Source: Bin87 sp965116785
GTDB taxonomy: Bacteria; Chloroflexota; Dehalococcoidia; Lucifugimonadales; UBA3495
Direction of reading: 5' to 3'
DNA length: 64,000 nt
Assembly (NCBI GenBank): GCA_965116785.1
Contig: OZ220731.1
Location: 496,001-560,000, forward strand
The notes under the pieces are model-generated. The model saw nothing but the letters and a program-made list of their open reading frames with translations. It had not been told where the DNA came from and searched no databases. Below, piece by piece: positions 41,147 through 48,878 of the stretch (its first letter is position 1; every line of letters starts with the position of its first letter). A program made the translations under genes and the position numbers.

Positions 41147-41175
41147 ATTATTGCGCATTCTCCGCGGTTTTGCAA
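41147..41175 (-). promoter_or_regulatory. Promoter of the orphan 5S rRNA gene
   Basis: On the minus strand TTGCAA (41170-41175) and AATAAT (41147-41152), 17 bases apart, end 12 bases before the 5S 5' end. A promoter of its own is needed because no rRNA operon precedes this gene. Confidence 0.6.
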
Positions 41176-41268
41176 GGGTTTTTGCCGGGTGACTTGCGCG
41201 AGTGGCTGCGTCGGCTGGCAGTGGGGCCCTATGCTATACTCGAACGGTGGCCTGAAAAAGGCACACCG

Positions 41269-41344
41269 GGGCCGTTAGCTCAGCTGGCAGAGCACCGGAC
41301 TTTTAATCCGGGTGTCGTGGGTTCGATCCCCACACGGCCCACCA
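41269..41344 (+). tRNA. tRNA-Lys (UUU), with encoded CCA
   Basis: Acceptor GGGCCGT/ACGGCCC, anticodon loop CTTTTAA (anticodon TTT), a T-arm around TTCGATC, discriminator A and encoded CCA. It is divergent from the 5S gene. A -10-like TATACT lies at 41235-41240. Confidence 0.96.
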
Positions 41345-41476
41345 CTTTCGGCCAGCGTTCGCCGTATCGACGGCTACCGGGTTTCCCAATCTGCCCCAGC
41401 CCACACTCCCGTTCACGCCCGCCCGCAAACGGATCTGCCACGCAATGGGCGCACGGGTTGCAACGGATTGACCAGC

Positions 41477-41947
41477 ATGGCGCAGAAAAGGACGACCGAA
41501 ACCGCCGCTGAGACTTCGCAAAATCCCGGTGGCCAGGTCAGACTCCTCTCCGGCGGCAACCCCCAGATCGCCAGGGCGGACGGCGATGCTCCCGTGCAGG
41601 CCTATATAGCGGCAATGCCCGAATGGAAGACCGGCGTCGGCCGTCGTCTGGACGACCTCATCACGCGTACCGTTCCCGACGTGCGCAAGGCGGTGCGGTG
41701 GAACTCGCCTTTCTACGGAGTTGAGGGCCAGGGTTGGTTCCTCAGCTACCACGTATTCACCCGCTACGTGAAGGTGACCTTCCTCAACGGGTCGTCGCTG
41801 GATCCGCTCCCGCCCGTCGAGTCCAAGGACAAGGATACGCGCTACTACCATATCTATGAGGATGGCGTGATTGACGAGGAACTCGTGGCGAGTTGGATCC
41901 GGCAGGCGTCCGTTATCCCAGGCTGGAAGGGCTTCGACACGCTGTGA
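41477..41947 (+). CDS. DUF1801 (YdhG-like) domain protein
   Basis: This 156-aa protein starts at ATG 41477; an upstream frame would run into tRNA-Lys. The DUF1801 core is clear: APVQAYIAAMPEWKTGVGRRL, VRKAVRWNSPFYG, then YVKVTFLNGSSLDPLPP and DTRYYHIYEDGVIDEELV, with a C-terminal helix. The fold is a small alpha/beta domain related to frataxin-like YdhG proteins. The biochemical role is unknown. It starts a run of small accessory enzymes on the plus strand. Confidence 0.85.
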   Translation: MAQKRTTETAAETSQNPGGQVRLLSGGNPQIARADGDAPVQAYIAAMPEWKTGVGRRLDDLITRTVPDVRKAVRWNSPFYGVEGQGWFLSYHVFTRYVKVTFLNGSSLDPLPPVESKDKDTRYYHIYEDGVIDEELVASWIRQASVIPGWKGFDTL

Positions 41948-42213
41948 AATCCGAGCCGTCGGCCAGTAAATTCAGGCCGCCCAAGCTACCGTGATATGGA
42001 CGCTATTGAGTTCAGGGTCGATATAGCCCCCGCCCCGGAGAATCCTGGCGGGTGTTGCACGATGACCACCAGTTCCGGATTTGGGTCTCAATCTTATGAG
42101 AAGGGTCATATCGGCAGCGCGATTGGAGATTGGGTGGCACAGTGCGCTCCGTGACAGGCGACGGAATGGGTATGATCAGACTGGTAAAAAACAGCCGCCC
42201 CGGAGAACCCCTG

Positions 42214-42390
42214 TCACTCCAGAACATAGGCGTAGTCCGCCACGGTGTGGGGGATACCGAAAATGCCGCGGCCTGGATCTGGACCCCCGTGCGTGAAACC
42301 TACCGTTTGAAGGGAATTGCAGGCGGAATCCAACGCCGCGTTGCCGTTGAAATCCCCGGCGACTACCGCGACTTTTTCGAAGATACCTGG
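42214..42390 (-). pseudogene. Possible EEP-family remnant
   Basis: The stretch 41948-42483 has no convincing intact gene. On the minus strand a short frame reads EKVAVVAGDFNGNAALDSA, then VGFTHGGPDP and VADYAYVLE before a stop. This is the GDFN and DY(I)-type half of an endonuclease/exonuclease/phosphatase domain without the N-terminal Asn/Glu and C-terminal SDH motifs. A 106-codon plus-strand frame (42130-42450) overlaps it and matches nothing I know. Either reading is weak; a decayed gene fits best. Confidence 0.35.
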
Positions 42391-42483
42391 TCCAGAAACC
42401 CGTCCGGCATCAAAGGGCTGGCGGAATCCAGCGAACGCCGAATGGTTTGAATCAGGCATGCCAAGATCTAAGGAGAAACCGAA

Positions 42484-42903
42484 GTGCGCGTCATGGTGTT
42501 GGTGAAAGCTACGGAGGACAGCGAGGCCGGGATCATGCCGTCGACTGAGCTGATTGAAGCCATGTTCAACTTCAACGAACAACTGGTCAACGCCGGCGTG
42601 ATGGTCTCCGGAGACGGGCTGAAACCTTCTTCCGAAGGGAAGCGCGTGGCTTTCAGCGGATCGGATCGCACGGTGATTGATGGCCCATTTCCCGCCGTCA
42701 GCGAACTGGTGGCGGGTTTCTGGATATGGGAAGTTGAGAGCATCGACGCGGCCGTCGAATGGGTCAAGCGGTGTCCCAACCCCATGCCTGGTCCCAGCGA
42801 GATCGAAATCAGGCCCCTGTATGAAATGGCAGATTTCGCCGAGGCGATGACCCCCGAGCTCGCGGAGCAGGAAAAGCGACTGCGCCAGAGCGCCGGTTCC
42901 TGA
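42484..42903 (+). CDS. YCII-related (YciI/DGPF-type) protein
   Basis: This 139-aa protein of the YCII/DGPF family is a ferredoxin-like dimeric fold. GTG 42484 follows AAGGAGA. Family features: VMVLVKATEDSEAGIMPSTE, NEQLVNAGVMVSGDGLKP, VIDGPFPAVSELVAGFWIW with the DGPF motif, then a C-terminal PGPSEIEIRPLYE. Biochemical functions are mostly unknown; some relatives are hydrolases or linked to sigma factors, but none is seen here. A GNAT gene follows after 62 bases. Confidence 0.88.
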   Translation: MRVMVLVKATEDSEAGIMPSTELIEAMFNFNEQLVNAGVMVSGDGLKPSSEGKRVAFSGSDRTVIDGPFPAVSELVAGFWIWEVESIDAAVEWVKRCPNPMPGPSEIEIRPLYEMADFAEAMTPELAEQEKRLRQSAGS

Positions 42904-42965
42904 AGATCCGCATCGGTCCCCCGTTCCCGCCTAATTCCGTTGGATTCCACCCTGGTGTTGACGTA

Positions 42966-43409
42966 ATGCGCAAGATTAGACTGGCTACCGCAGGGGACCG
43001 CGACGCCGCCGTCGACCTCGTGCGCCGCCTCCTGACCGAACTCGGCGGGACGCCCGCGCCCGCCGAAGCCATGGCCCCGGTGTACGAACGATTCGCTGAC
43101 GACGGTCCCTCCGGGTTCGTAGCGCTGGCCGAGGACGATGGACGCCTCGTCGCCGTCTGCACCGTTTCATTTGTGGACGCCCTGCGCAGCGTGGGTCGCT
43201 ACGCCATCATCCAGGAAATGTTCGTCGATCCCAGCGTGCGCAGCAGCGGAGTCGGCATGGAGGTCCTGCGCTTCTCCCTCGACCATGCGGTCTCGCGTGG
43301 CTGCGCCATGGTCGAATTGGGGACCCCGTACCACGGCGAACGGCAGATCCAGTTCTACCAGCGGGCCGGATTCACCGAGGTCGGCGCGCGCTTGCGCTGG
43401 CGGCCGTAG
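42966..43409 (+). CDS. GNAT-family N-acetyltransferase
   Basis: This 147-aa protein has the GNAT order: IRLATAGDRDAAVDLVRRLL at the N-terminus, GRLVAVCTVSFVDAL, IQEMFVDPSVRSSGVGMEVL holding the acetyl-CoA pyrophosphate-binding loop (a variant of Q/RxxGxG), and FYQRAGFTEVG at the C-terminus. The acceptor substrate cannot be told. It is nine bases upstream of the phosphatase gene, so co-expression is likely. Confidence 0.92.
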   Translation: MRKIRLATAGDRDAAVDLVRRLLTELGGTPAPAEAMAPVYERFADDGPSGFVALAEDDGRLVAVCTVSFVDALRSVGRYAIIQEMFVDPSVRSSGVGMEVLRFSLDHAVSRGCAMVELGTPYHGERQIQFYQRAGFTEVGARLRWRP

Positions 43410-43417
43410 CCACGCAA

Positions 43418-43975
43418 GTGTCCACCCTCATTCTCGTCCGGCACTGCGAGGCAGCCGGCCAGGAACCGAACACCCCACTCACCGATGCCGGTCGGCGCCA
43501 GGCGCTGGAACTGGCGGATTTCCTTTCTGCTTTTCCGGTCGATGCCATCGTCGCCAGCGCTTACCGGCGCGCCCGCGAAACCGCCGAGCCTCTGGCGGAG
43601 TTCTTGCATCTTGGCATTGAGACCGATCCCCGCTTGAACGAGCGTGTACTGTCGCCGAATCCCATCGACCATTGGCGCGAGGTGGTGCGCGACTCCTTTG
43701 CAGATCCCGACTTGCGAGCGCCGGGCGGCGAATCGGCAAACGACGTGCTGCAGCGCGCGTGGCCAGCTCTAAATCGCCTACTCAGTGGTTCGACGGTGCT
43801 GCCGGTGGTCGTCACTCACGGCAACTTGCTGGCCTTGGTGTTGCATTCAATCGACCCCGCTTTCGGCTACGAGGGGTGGGAAAACCTGTCCAACCCCGAC
43901 GTGTACCGGGTTCGCGTCGACGGCGAGGGCGCAATGAGTTTCAGTCGCCTGTGGGACCTGCCAGTGCAGCGTTGA
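43418..43975 (+). CDS. Histidine phosphatase (phosphoglycerate-mutase-like) family protein
   Basis: This 185-aa protein has the phosphohistidine motif LVRHCEAAG (His9; RHG is RHC here), followed by TPLTDAGRRQALELADFL, ASAYRRARETAEPLAEFL and the second catalytic His in PVVVTHGNLLAL. GTG start. The family includes SixA-like, cobalamin CobC-like and broad phosphatases. The Gly-to-Cys change in the RHG motif is tolerated in some members. Substrate unknown. Confidence 0.92.
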   Translation: MSTLILVRHCEAAGQEPNTPLTDAGRRQALELADFLSAFPVDAIVASAYRRARETAEPLAEFLHLGIETDPRLNERVLSPNPIDHWREVVRDSFADPDLRAPGGESANDVLQRAWPALNRLLSGSTVLPVVVTHGNLLALVLHSIDPAFGYEGWENLSNPDVYRVRVDGEGAMSFSRLWDLPVQR

Positions 43976-44065
43976 TCGTTCTGTTGCGCCCGATTGCCAA
44001 CCCATATAAAGTGGCCGCATCGCAGTGATTCAAGCATCGCAAACCCACCTACAGGAGGCATCACC

Positions 44066-44821
44066 ATGGCCAGGTTGGAAGGCAAGGTCGCGCTCATCAG
44101 CGGCGGCGCGCGGGGACAGGGCGCAGTCGAAGCCCGGATGTTCGCGGAAGAAGGCGCCAGCGTCGTCATCGGCGACATCCTCGATGATCAGGGCCGTCAG
44201 ACGGAGGCCGAGCTGCAGGAACTCGGCTACAACGTCACCTACGTGCACCTCGACGTCACCAGCGAGTCCGACTGGGAGGCGGCGGTGCAGTCGGCCGTGG
44301 ACACCTACGGCAAGCTCGATGTCCTGCTGAACAACGCGGGTATCCTGATCCGCAAGAACATCGAGGAAACCACCGGGGAAGACTGGGACCGCATCTTCGC
44401 CGTCAATGCCAAGGGCGTGTTCCTGGGCACCAAGGCCGCCATACCGGCCATGCGCGACGCCGGCGGCGGCTCCATCATCAACATCTCCTCCACGGCCGGC
44501 CTGGTGGGCAGCCCCAACGGCTCGGCCAGCTATACCGCCACCAAGGGCGCCGTCCGGCTGTTCACCAAGTCCACCGCCATCCAGCACGCCCGAGAGGGCA
44601 TCCGCTGCAACTCCATCCACCCGGGCCCGATTGAAACGGACATGATCGCCGACACGCTGAACGACCCCGCCAACATGGCATTGCGCATGCAGCGATTGCC
44701 TCTGGGTCGCGTCGGCAAGCCCAGCGAGATCGCCTACGGCGCGATCTACCTGGCGTCCGACGAGTCATCCTTCGTTACCGGCTCCGAGGTGGTGATCGAC
44801 GGCGGAACCACCGCCGCTTAG
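44066..44821 (+). CDS. Short-chain dehydrogenase/reductase
   Basis: This 251-aa classical SDR starts at ATG 44066 with an AGGAGG site nearby. It has the cofactor motif SGGARGQGAVEARMFAEEG with Asp37 after beta-2, favouring NAD. NNAGI, the Ser in INISSTAGLVGS and the YTATKGA (YxxxK) motif complete the active site, with PGPIETDM downstream and a VIDGGTTAA C-terminus. It resembles the 3-alpha/20-beta-hydroxysteroid dehydrogenase group, which covers many substrates. An amidohydrolase follows 12 bases later. Confidence 0.95.
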   Translation: MARLEGKVALISGGARGQGAVEARMFAEEGASVVIGDILDDQGRQTEAELQELGYNVTYVHLDVTSESDWEAAVQSAVDTYGKLDVLLNNAGILIRKNIEETTGEDWDRIFAVNAKGVFLGTKAAIPAMRDAGGGSIINISSTAGLVGSPNGSASYTATKGAVRLFTKSTAIQHAREGIRCNSIHPGPIETDMIADTLNDPANMALRMQRLPLGRVGKPSEIAYGAIYLASDESSFVTGSEVVIDGGTTAA

Positions 44822-44833
44822 GGAGGAACGCGC

Positions 44834-45643
44834 ATGGCTACCGTTATCGACACCCACTGCCACGCCTCGCCCTACTGGTTCGAGCCGGTGGAAATCCTCC
44901 TCGACGAGATGGAGAGGGCCGGTGTAGACCGGGCGGTGCTGACCCAGTTCTTCGGCGTTTTCGACAATAGCTACCTGGTGGAGGCGGTCAAACGATTCCC
45001 CGGCCGCTTTGCCGTCATCGCCATTGTCGACCACGCTCAGCCCGACGCCGTCGATCGCGTTGCCGAACTCAAGGATCAGGGCGTGGACGGCCTGCGGTTC
45101 CAGTGCTCCTGGCGATCCCCCGGGGACGATCCGCTGGCCCTGTGGCGCAAGTGCGCCGAGCTGGACGTGGTCGCCAGCGTGATGGGTCCTGCCGAACACT
45201 ACGCCGCGCCCGAGTTCGAGGAGATCATACGAGAGTTTCCGAACCTGAAGATCGTCATCGAGCACTTGGCGGGCGTAGGCGCGTTCTGGGGCCCCGGCCG
45301 TGCGGATACCGAAATCCCCATGGACGCCTACCGCAGGTCGTTGGCACTGTCGCAGTACCCCAACGTGTACATGAAGATCCCGGGCCTCGGCGAATTCTGC
45401 CCGCGGCCGCAGCCCTTCCGCCAGCCGATTCCCTTCGATAGCGTCCCGCCGCTGATAGAAATGGCGGTTGAGGCCTTCGGCGGTGATCGCCTCATGTGGG
45501 GCAGCGACTTCCCGCCCTCGGCCAATCGCGAAGGCTATCGCAACGCCCTGCGCTTCCCCATGGAGCTGATCGACTACCCGAACACGGAGGCGCGTGACAT
45601 GGTCTTCGGCGGCACGGCAGCCAATCTCTGGGAGTTCAGGTAG
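44834..45643 (+). CDS. Amidohydrolase family protein (PF04909 type)
   Basis: This 269-aa metal-dependent hydrolase or decarboxylase-like TIM barrel starts at ATG 44834 after GGGAGGAA. Motifs: VIDTHCHASPYWFEP near the N-terminus (metal His), LKIVIEHLAGVGAFW with the conserved His, YMKIPGLGEFC, LMWGSDFPPS with the catalytic Asp and NLWEF at the end. The amidohydrolase-2 group includes decarboxylases and lactonases, so the substrate is open. It is likely coupled with the preceding SDR. Confidence 0.92.
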   Translation: MATVIDTHCHASPYWFEPVEILLDEMERAGVDRAVLTQFFGVFDNSYLVEAVKRFPGRFAVIAIVDHAQPDAVDRVAELKDQGVDGLRFQCSWRSPGDDPLALWRKCAELDVVASVMGPAEHYAAPEFEEIIREFPNLKIVIEHLAGVGAFWGPGRADTEIPMDAYRRSLALSQYPNVYMKIPGLGEFCPRPQPFRQPIPFDSVPPLIEMAVEAFGGDRLMWGSDFPPSANREGYRNALRFPMELIDYPNTEARDMVFGGTAANLWEFR

Positions 45644-45672
45644 GCTACTCGGCACACAGCACAATCACATCC

Positions 45673-45694
45673 GGGGCGAATGATCATTCGCCCC
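45673..45694. repeat. 22-bp perfect palindrome (GGGGCGA family)
   Basis: A perfect 22-bp inverted repeat with GGGGCGAATGA arms lies between two plus-strand genes. It belongs to the same family as the palindromes at 22174, 46267, 47149, 52774 and 58041. This copy is between tandem genes, not convergent ones. Confidence 0.7.
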
Positions 45695-45717
45695 TACTCA
45701 TCACGGGAGGCGTCACG

Positions 45718-46239
45718 ATGCCACGTTTTGCAATTGACCTCAACACCGCAGACGGCCGCACCAAGGTCGGCGGGCAACCCTGGCGAGTCGCTCCCGGTCT
45801 CGTGCCGGGCGAACCCAACGAGGGGCTTAGCGCTCAACTTCTGGCCACTCCGGCCCGCCTGGCCGACTACGATGACTCCGGCTGGGACGTTTGCGACAAC
45901 GTGCGGCAGAGCCTGTCCGTTGGTTTCACCTTCGCCTGGTATCGCATCGCAGTCACCTTGCCTGAGACCATTGACGGCGTCAGCGTCGCCGGATCCCGCG
46001 TATGGTTCGAGACTAACTTCGACAACTACGGTGAGGTCTGGGTGAACGGCGAGATCGACCGTGCATACGGCAGCATCGTCGGCCTGAATACGCCCCACCG
46101 CGTGGAGATTGCGGAGGTCGGCGAACCCGGGTCGCAGTACGTCATCGCCTGCCTGTGCCTGAATGGACCGCTGGGCGCGCCCCGCGGCGGCATCTTCATG
46201 CGCTTCGCTACCCTGGCTTTCGAGGCAACCGACAACTAG
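45718..46239 (+). CDS. Stand-alone sugar-binding/jelly-roll-like domain protein
   Basis: This 173-aa protein has no signal peptide. It resembles the sugar-binding (galactose-binding-like) domain found in glycoside hydrolase family 2-type enzymes: WRVAPGLVPGE, LADYDDSGWDVCDNVRQS, AWYRIAVTLPETIDGVS, VWFETNFDNYGEVWVNGEID and GSIVGLNTPHRVEIAEVG. No catalytic domain is attached. It may bind a carbohydrate or be an auxiliary subunit. Upstream AGGAGGC-like spacing supports ATG 45718. I am fairly sure of the fold, not the function. Confidence 0.75.
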   Translation: MPRFAIDLNTADGRTKVGGQPWRVAPGLVPGEPNEGLSAQLLATPARLADYDDSGWDVCDNVRQSLSVGFTFAWYRIAVTLPETIDGVSVAGSRVWFETNFDNYGEVWVNGEIDRAYGSIVGLNTPHRVEIAEVGEPGSQYVIACLCLNGPLGAPRGGIFMRFATLAFEATDN

Positions 46240-46266
46240 AGCTTCCGGGCGTTGTGCTACGATGAG

Positions 46267-46291
46267 AGGGGCGGGTTGTGGGACCCGCCCT
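46267..46291. repeat. Imperfect GGGGCGGGT palindrome
   Basis: A 10-bp inverted repeat (AGGGGCGGGT/ACCCGCCCTT, one mismatch, 5-base loop) lies between the jelly-roll gene and the tandem DUF433 gene. Its core differs from GGGGCGA but shares the layout. Confidence 0.6.
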
Positions 46292-46320
46292 TACTGGTCG
46301 GAGGACCCGGAGGCGCAGAG

Positions 46321-46845
46321 ATGGCGAACTGGCAGTACTGCCCGGTAGTGGAACGGGATGCGCAGCGGAATGGCGGGTTGTGGGTTTTCAAAGGAACCGA
46401 CGTGCCGCTGTACCGGCTGTACGAGCATTTGGCCGCCGGCGCAACAGTGGCGGGTTTCGCCCAACAGTGCGGCGTGGACCCCACGCAGGGGGCGTCGCTC
46501 TTGGAATACGAGGCCGAGGATTTTCGCGCAGATTTGCTTATCCGTCCGGATGGTCCGGGGGAAATCGCACCGATCCCTGTAATCGCGCCGACCGGAGATG
46601 AGATTCCCGATTGGAGCCGCTGTTCGGTGGTGGAGCGGGTGGCCGGCAAGGTAAGTGGGGCCTGGATATTCACCGAGAGTCGCTTGCCGCTGTGGGCGAT
46701 GTACTCGGAGTTGGCGGCCGGCACGGCGATTGACCAATTCGTGGATTGGTACGGAGGCAACAGGCCCAAAGTGGTTGCTGTGCTGGAGCATGAGGCAGGC
46801 GCCCTGCGCGCGGAAAATTCGGCTGCTTATGCTCGTTCTGCTTGA
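46321..46845 (+). CDS. Tandem DUF433-like antitoxin
   Basis: This 174-aa protein holds two DUF433-like units in a row: residues about 7-57 (GGLWVFKGTDVPLYRLYEHL, AGATVAGFAQQCGVDP) and about 110-160 (GAWIFTESRLPLWAMYSEL, AGTAIDQFVDWYGG). Most DUF433 proteins carry one unit. Its last 17 bases overlap the start of a DUF5615-type gene, the usual antitoxin-toxin order. ATG 46321 is used; a longer frame upstream reads through the palindrome. The antitoxin role is by family and context. Confidence 0.82.
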   Translation: MANWQYCPVVERDAQRNGGLWVFKGTDVPLYRLYEHLAAGATVAGFAQQCGVDPTQGASLLEYEAEDFRADLLIRPDGPGEIAPIPVIAPTGDEIPDWSRCSVVERVAGKVSGAWIFTESRLPLWAMYSELAAGTAIDQFVDWYGGNRPKVVAVLEHEAGALRAENSAAYARSA

Positions 46846-47149
46846 TCACAGCGCACCCAGACCTTTGCGAGCATATTTGCCCGGACATACCGTTCACACT
46901 ACCGAGCAACTTGGATGGGATCGCCTGCCCGACGGCGACATGATGACGCGCGCGGAGGAAGCAGGGTACGAGCTGCTGATCACGTGCGATAAGCGCCTCA
47001 GACATCAACAAAACCTGTCCGGTCGAAACCTGTCGGTTTTGGTGTTGATGTACAACAACTGGCGGCTGATCCGGGACAGAGTCGATGCGATCAATGCTGC
47101 CATAAACGAGATTAGACCGGGCGAACTACTGGAAGTCGCCATAATCTAG
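46829..47149 (+). CDS. DUF5615 PIN-like toxin candidate
   Basis: This 106-aa protein of the PIN-like DUF5615 group has LVLLDHSAPRPLRAYLPGH at the N-terminus with the conserved Asp, VHTTEQLGWDRLPDGDMM, then LLITCDKRLRHQQNL with the second acidic site, and NNWRLIRDRVDAINAAI. PIN-like domains are metal-dependent RNases. Overlap with the tandem DUF433 gene fits a type II toxin-antitoxin pair. Confidence 0.82.
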   Translation: MLVLLDHSAPRPLRAYLPGHTVHTTEQLGWDRLPDGDMMTRAEEAGYELLITCDKRLRHQQNLSGRNLSVLVLMYNNWRLIRDRVDAINAAINEIRPGELLEVAII

Positions 47150-47171
47150 GGGCGGGTCATCGACCCGCCCC
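47149..47171. repeat. Palindrome/terminator after the toxin-antitoxin pair
   Basis: A 10-bp perfect inverted repeat (GGGGCGGGTC/GACCCGCCCC, loop ATC) begins on the last base of the DUF5615 stop. It lies between convergent genes and could be a bidirectional terminator. Confidence 0.65.
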
Positions 47172-47200
47172 ATCAAATTGAGCCCGTATGTGATCGCCGT

Positions 47201-47947
47201 CTATGACAGGTGCTGCCCGTAGAACTCGAAGATGCGCGGCCAGGCGGCGTTGGAGGCTTCAACCGCGTAGCTGGGCCGGTCAACCGCGACAAACCCGTGG
47301 CCGGCGTTGGGATAGATCTCGTACTCCCAGGACTTGCCGGCGGCCTTGATGGCGGCGTCGGTGACCTTCACTTCGTCAACCGAGGGCCGCGCGTCATCCT
47401 CGCCAAATATTCCCAGCAGCGGACACGACAGGTCGTTGACGAACTCGATGGGCGCGTGGGGCATGGCTGCCGTGGGAGGCTCGCTGTCCCGCGGCGTCAC
47501 GCCGCCGCCCCAGCAGTCCACCGCCGCGCTGAGGCCCTTGAGCTTGCACGCGGCCAGGAACACCTGGCGTCCGCCGGAGCAGAACCCGATGATGCCCACC
47601 TTGCCGTTGTAGTTGGACAGGTGGCGCAGGTAGCTGATGGCGCCCTCGGCGTCGCCCAGGGTGCGGTCGTCGGGCATGCCTCCCGCCTCGCGGATGCTGT
47701 TGCTGTTGGCCACCGGGTCGTCGTGGCCCTGGCGGTAGTGCAGGTTGGGCATGATGGCGATGTAGCCGTTGTGCGCGAACTTGCGCGCCATTTCCTTGCT
47801 GGCCTCGTCCCAACCGGGCATGTGGTGGAACAGCATCACCGCCGGGAACGGCCCGGCTCCCAGCGGGCGCGCCAGGTAGGCGTTGATGCCGTCACCGTTG
47901 TGTCCTTCTACCCATATGTGCTCGGCCGTCATTCCTTGGTAAGGCAT
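47201..47947 (-). CDS. Dienelactone hydrolase family protein
   Basis: This 248-aa alpha/beta hydrolase has the catalytic-triad motifs of the dienelactone hydrolase group: GIIGFCSGGRQVF (nucleophile Cys), GIFGEDDARPS (Asp) and NAGHGFVAVDRP (His). It opens IWVEGHNGDGINAYLARPL, and HHMPGWDEASKEMARKFA is typical. ATG 47947 follows GGAGGT. Members act on lactones or esters; the natural substrate here is not evident. It stands alone on the minus strand. Confidence 0.92.
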   Translation of the reverse strand: MPYQGMTAEHIWVEGHNGDGINAYLARPLGAGPFPAVMLFHHMPGWDEASKEMARKFAHNGYIAIMPNLHYRQGHDDPVANSNSIREAGGMPDDRTLGDAEGAISYLRHLSNYNGKVGIIGFCSGGRQVFLAACKLKGLSAAVDCWGGGVTPRDSEPPTAAMPHAPIEFVNDLSCPLLGIFGEDDARPSVDEVKVTDAAIKAAGKSWEYEIYPNAGHGFVAVDRPSYAVEASNAAWPRIFEFYGQHLS

Positions 47948-48101
47948 AGCGTGGTACCTCCGATGCGAAAGGGATTTCTACGTTCAATGCGAGCGCCGGA
48001 CACGGGGCGTGTCGCGGGGCCACTACGCACGCAGAAGATTACTATTCGCCCTGCTGCAAGTCAACGAGAGAGCGGGTCCATCCTGCACCTGTTGCCGTCG
48101 T

Positions 48102-48878
48102 CTACAACAGCTTTGCCTGACAAAGCAGCGCCTTGAGCATCCGCCCCATCTGCGCCTCATGATGGGGAGCAAATGCCTCAAACTCACGCAGGTTTCGCGC
48201 TGCTTCTTCTTCGGGGTCGAACCGTTCTCCCATGAGCCCGTAGTCGTCCGCCAGCTCCCGGTTCCAGATGCGCAGCTCGTCCAGCGTGAGTTGCGGCTCG
48301 AACTGGAAGCCGTAAGAGAGACCGTAGCGAAACGCCATCGGGAACCGCACGTAGCCGCCGTCCCGTCTCAGCATGGTGCCCTCGGCCAGCGCGGTCGCCC
48401 CTTGCGGCACCGTGAATTGCTCCCCATGCAGTGTGGGCACCAACGGAATGACGACTTCGCCAAAGGCTGGGTCAGAGTGGCCGGCCTCGGTAATGTCGAT
48501 CTTGCGCAGTCCGAACTGGTAGCCGCCGGTGGGCGCCACCGCGCCGCCCAGCGCGCGCGACAGCAACTGCGCACCCAGGCAGATCCCCACCACCGGCGTG
48601 GGTTCGCGGTTGCCAACGTTTCCGGTGGCGGCCTCGCGCAGGTAGGCCATTTCCTGTATCAGAGCCGGATAGTTGTCGTTGGCTGACATCGGTCCGCCCA
48701 GCGCGACTACCAGATCGACATCGGACATATCCGGAGCATCGAAGTCGGCAAAATCCGGTGCGCCTTCGTACACTGGCACGGTGGCTATGTCGAACCCGCC
48801 ATCACGCAAGATACGGCTAAAGTCGTTGCCCAGCGTCTCGACGGGATGGTGCTGGATCACAACGGCGCGTTTGGTCAT
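48102..48878 (-). CDS. Class I glutamine amidotransferase-like protein
   Basis: This 258-aa protein has the GATase-1 fold: VVALGGPMSANDNYP, the nucleophile elbow VVGICLGAQLLSRALGG with Cys100, a TLHGEQFTVPQG motif with His151 and a FQFEPQLTLDEL stretch. In active class I enzymes the latter position is HxE; here Glu194 and Gln196 replace them, so glutaminase activity is doubtful or differently built. The ATG overlaps the NUDIX gene stop side by four bases (ATGA), so it is coupled to that gene. Confidence 0.87.
   Translation of the reverse strand: MTKRAVVIQHHPVETLGNDFSRILRDGGFDIATVPVYEGAPDFADFDAPDMSDVDLVVALGGPMSANDNYPALIQEMAYLREAATGNVGNREPTPVVGICLGAQLLSRALGGAVAPTGGYQFGLRKIDITEAGHSDPAFGEVVIPLVPTLHGEQFTVPQGATALAEGTMLRRDGGYVRFPMAFRYGLSYGFQFEPQLTLDELRIWNRELADDYGLMGERFDPEEEAARNLREFEAFAPHHEAQMGRMLKALLCQAKLL

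Noticed and set aside
42130..42450. 106-codon plus-strand frame
   Set aside because: No recognisable motif or good ribosome site, and it overlaps a minus-strand stretch with EEP-like motifs.
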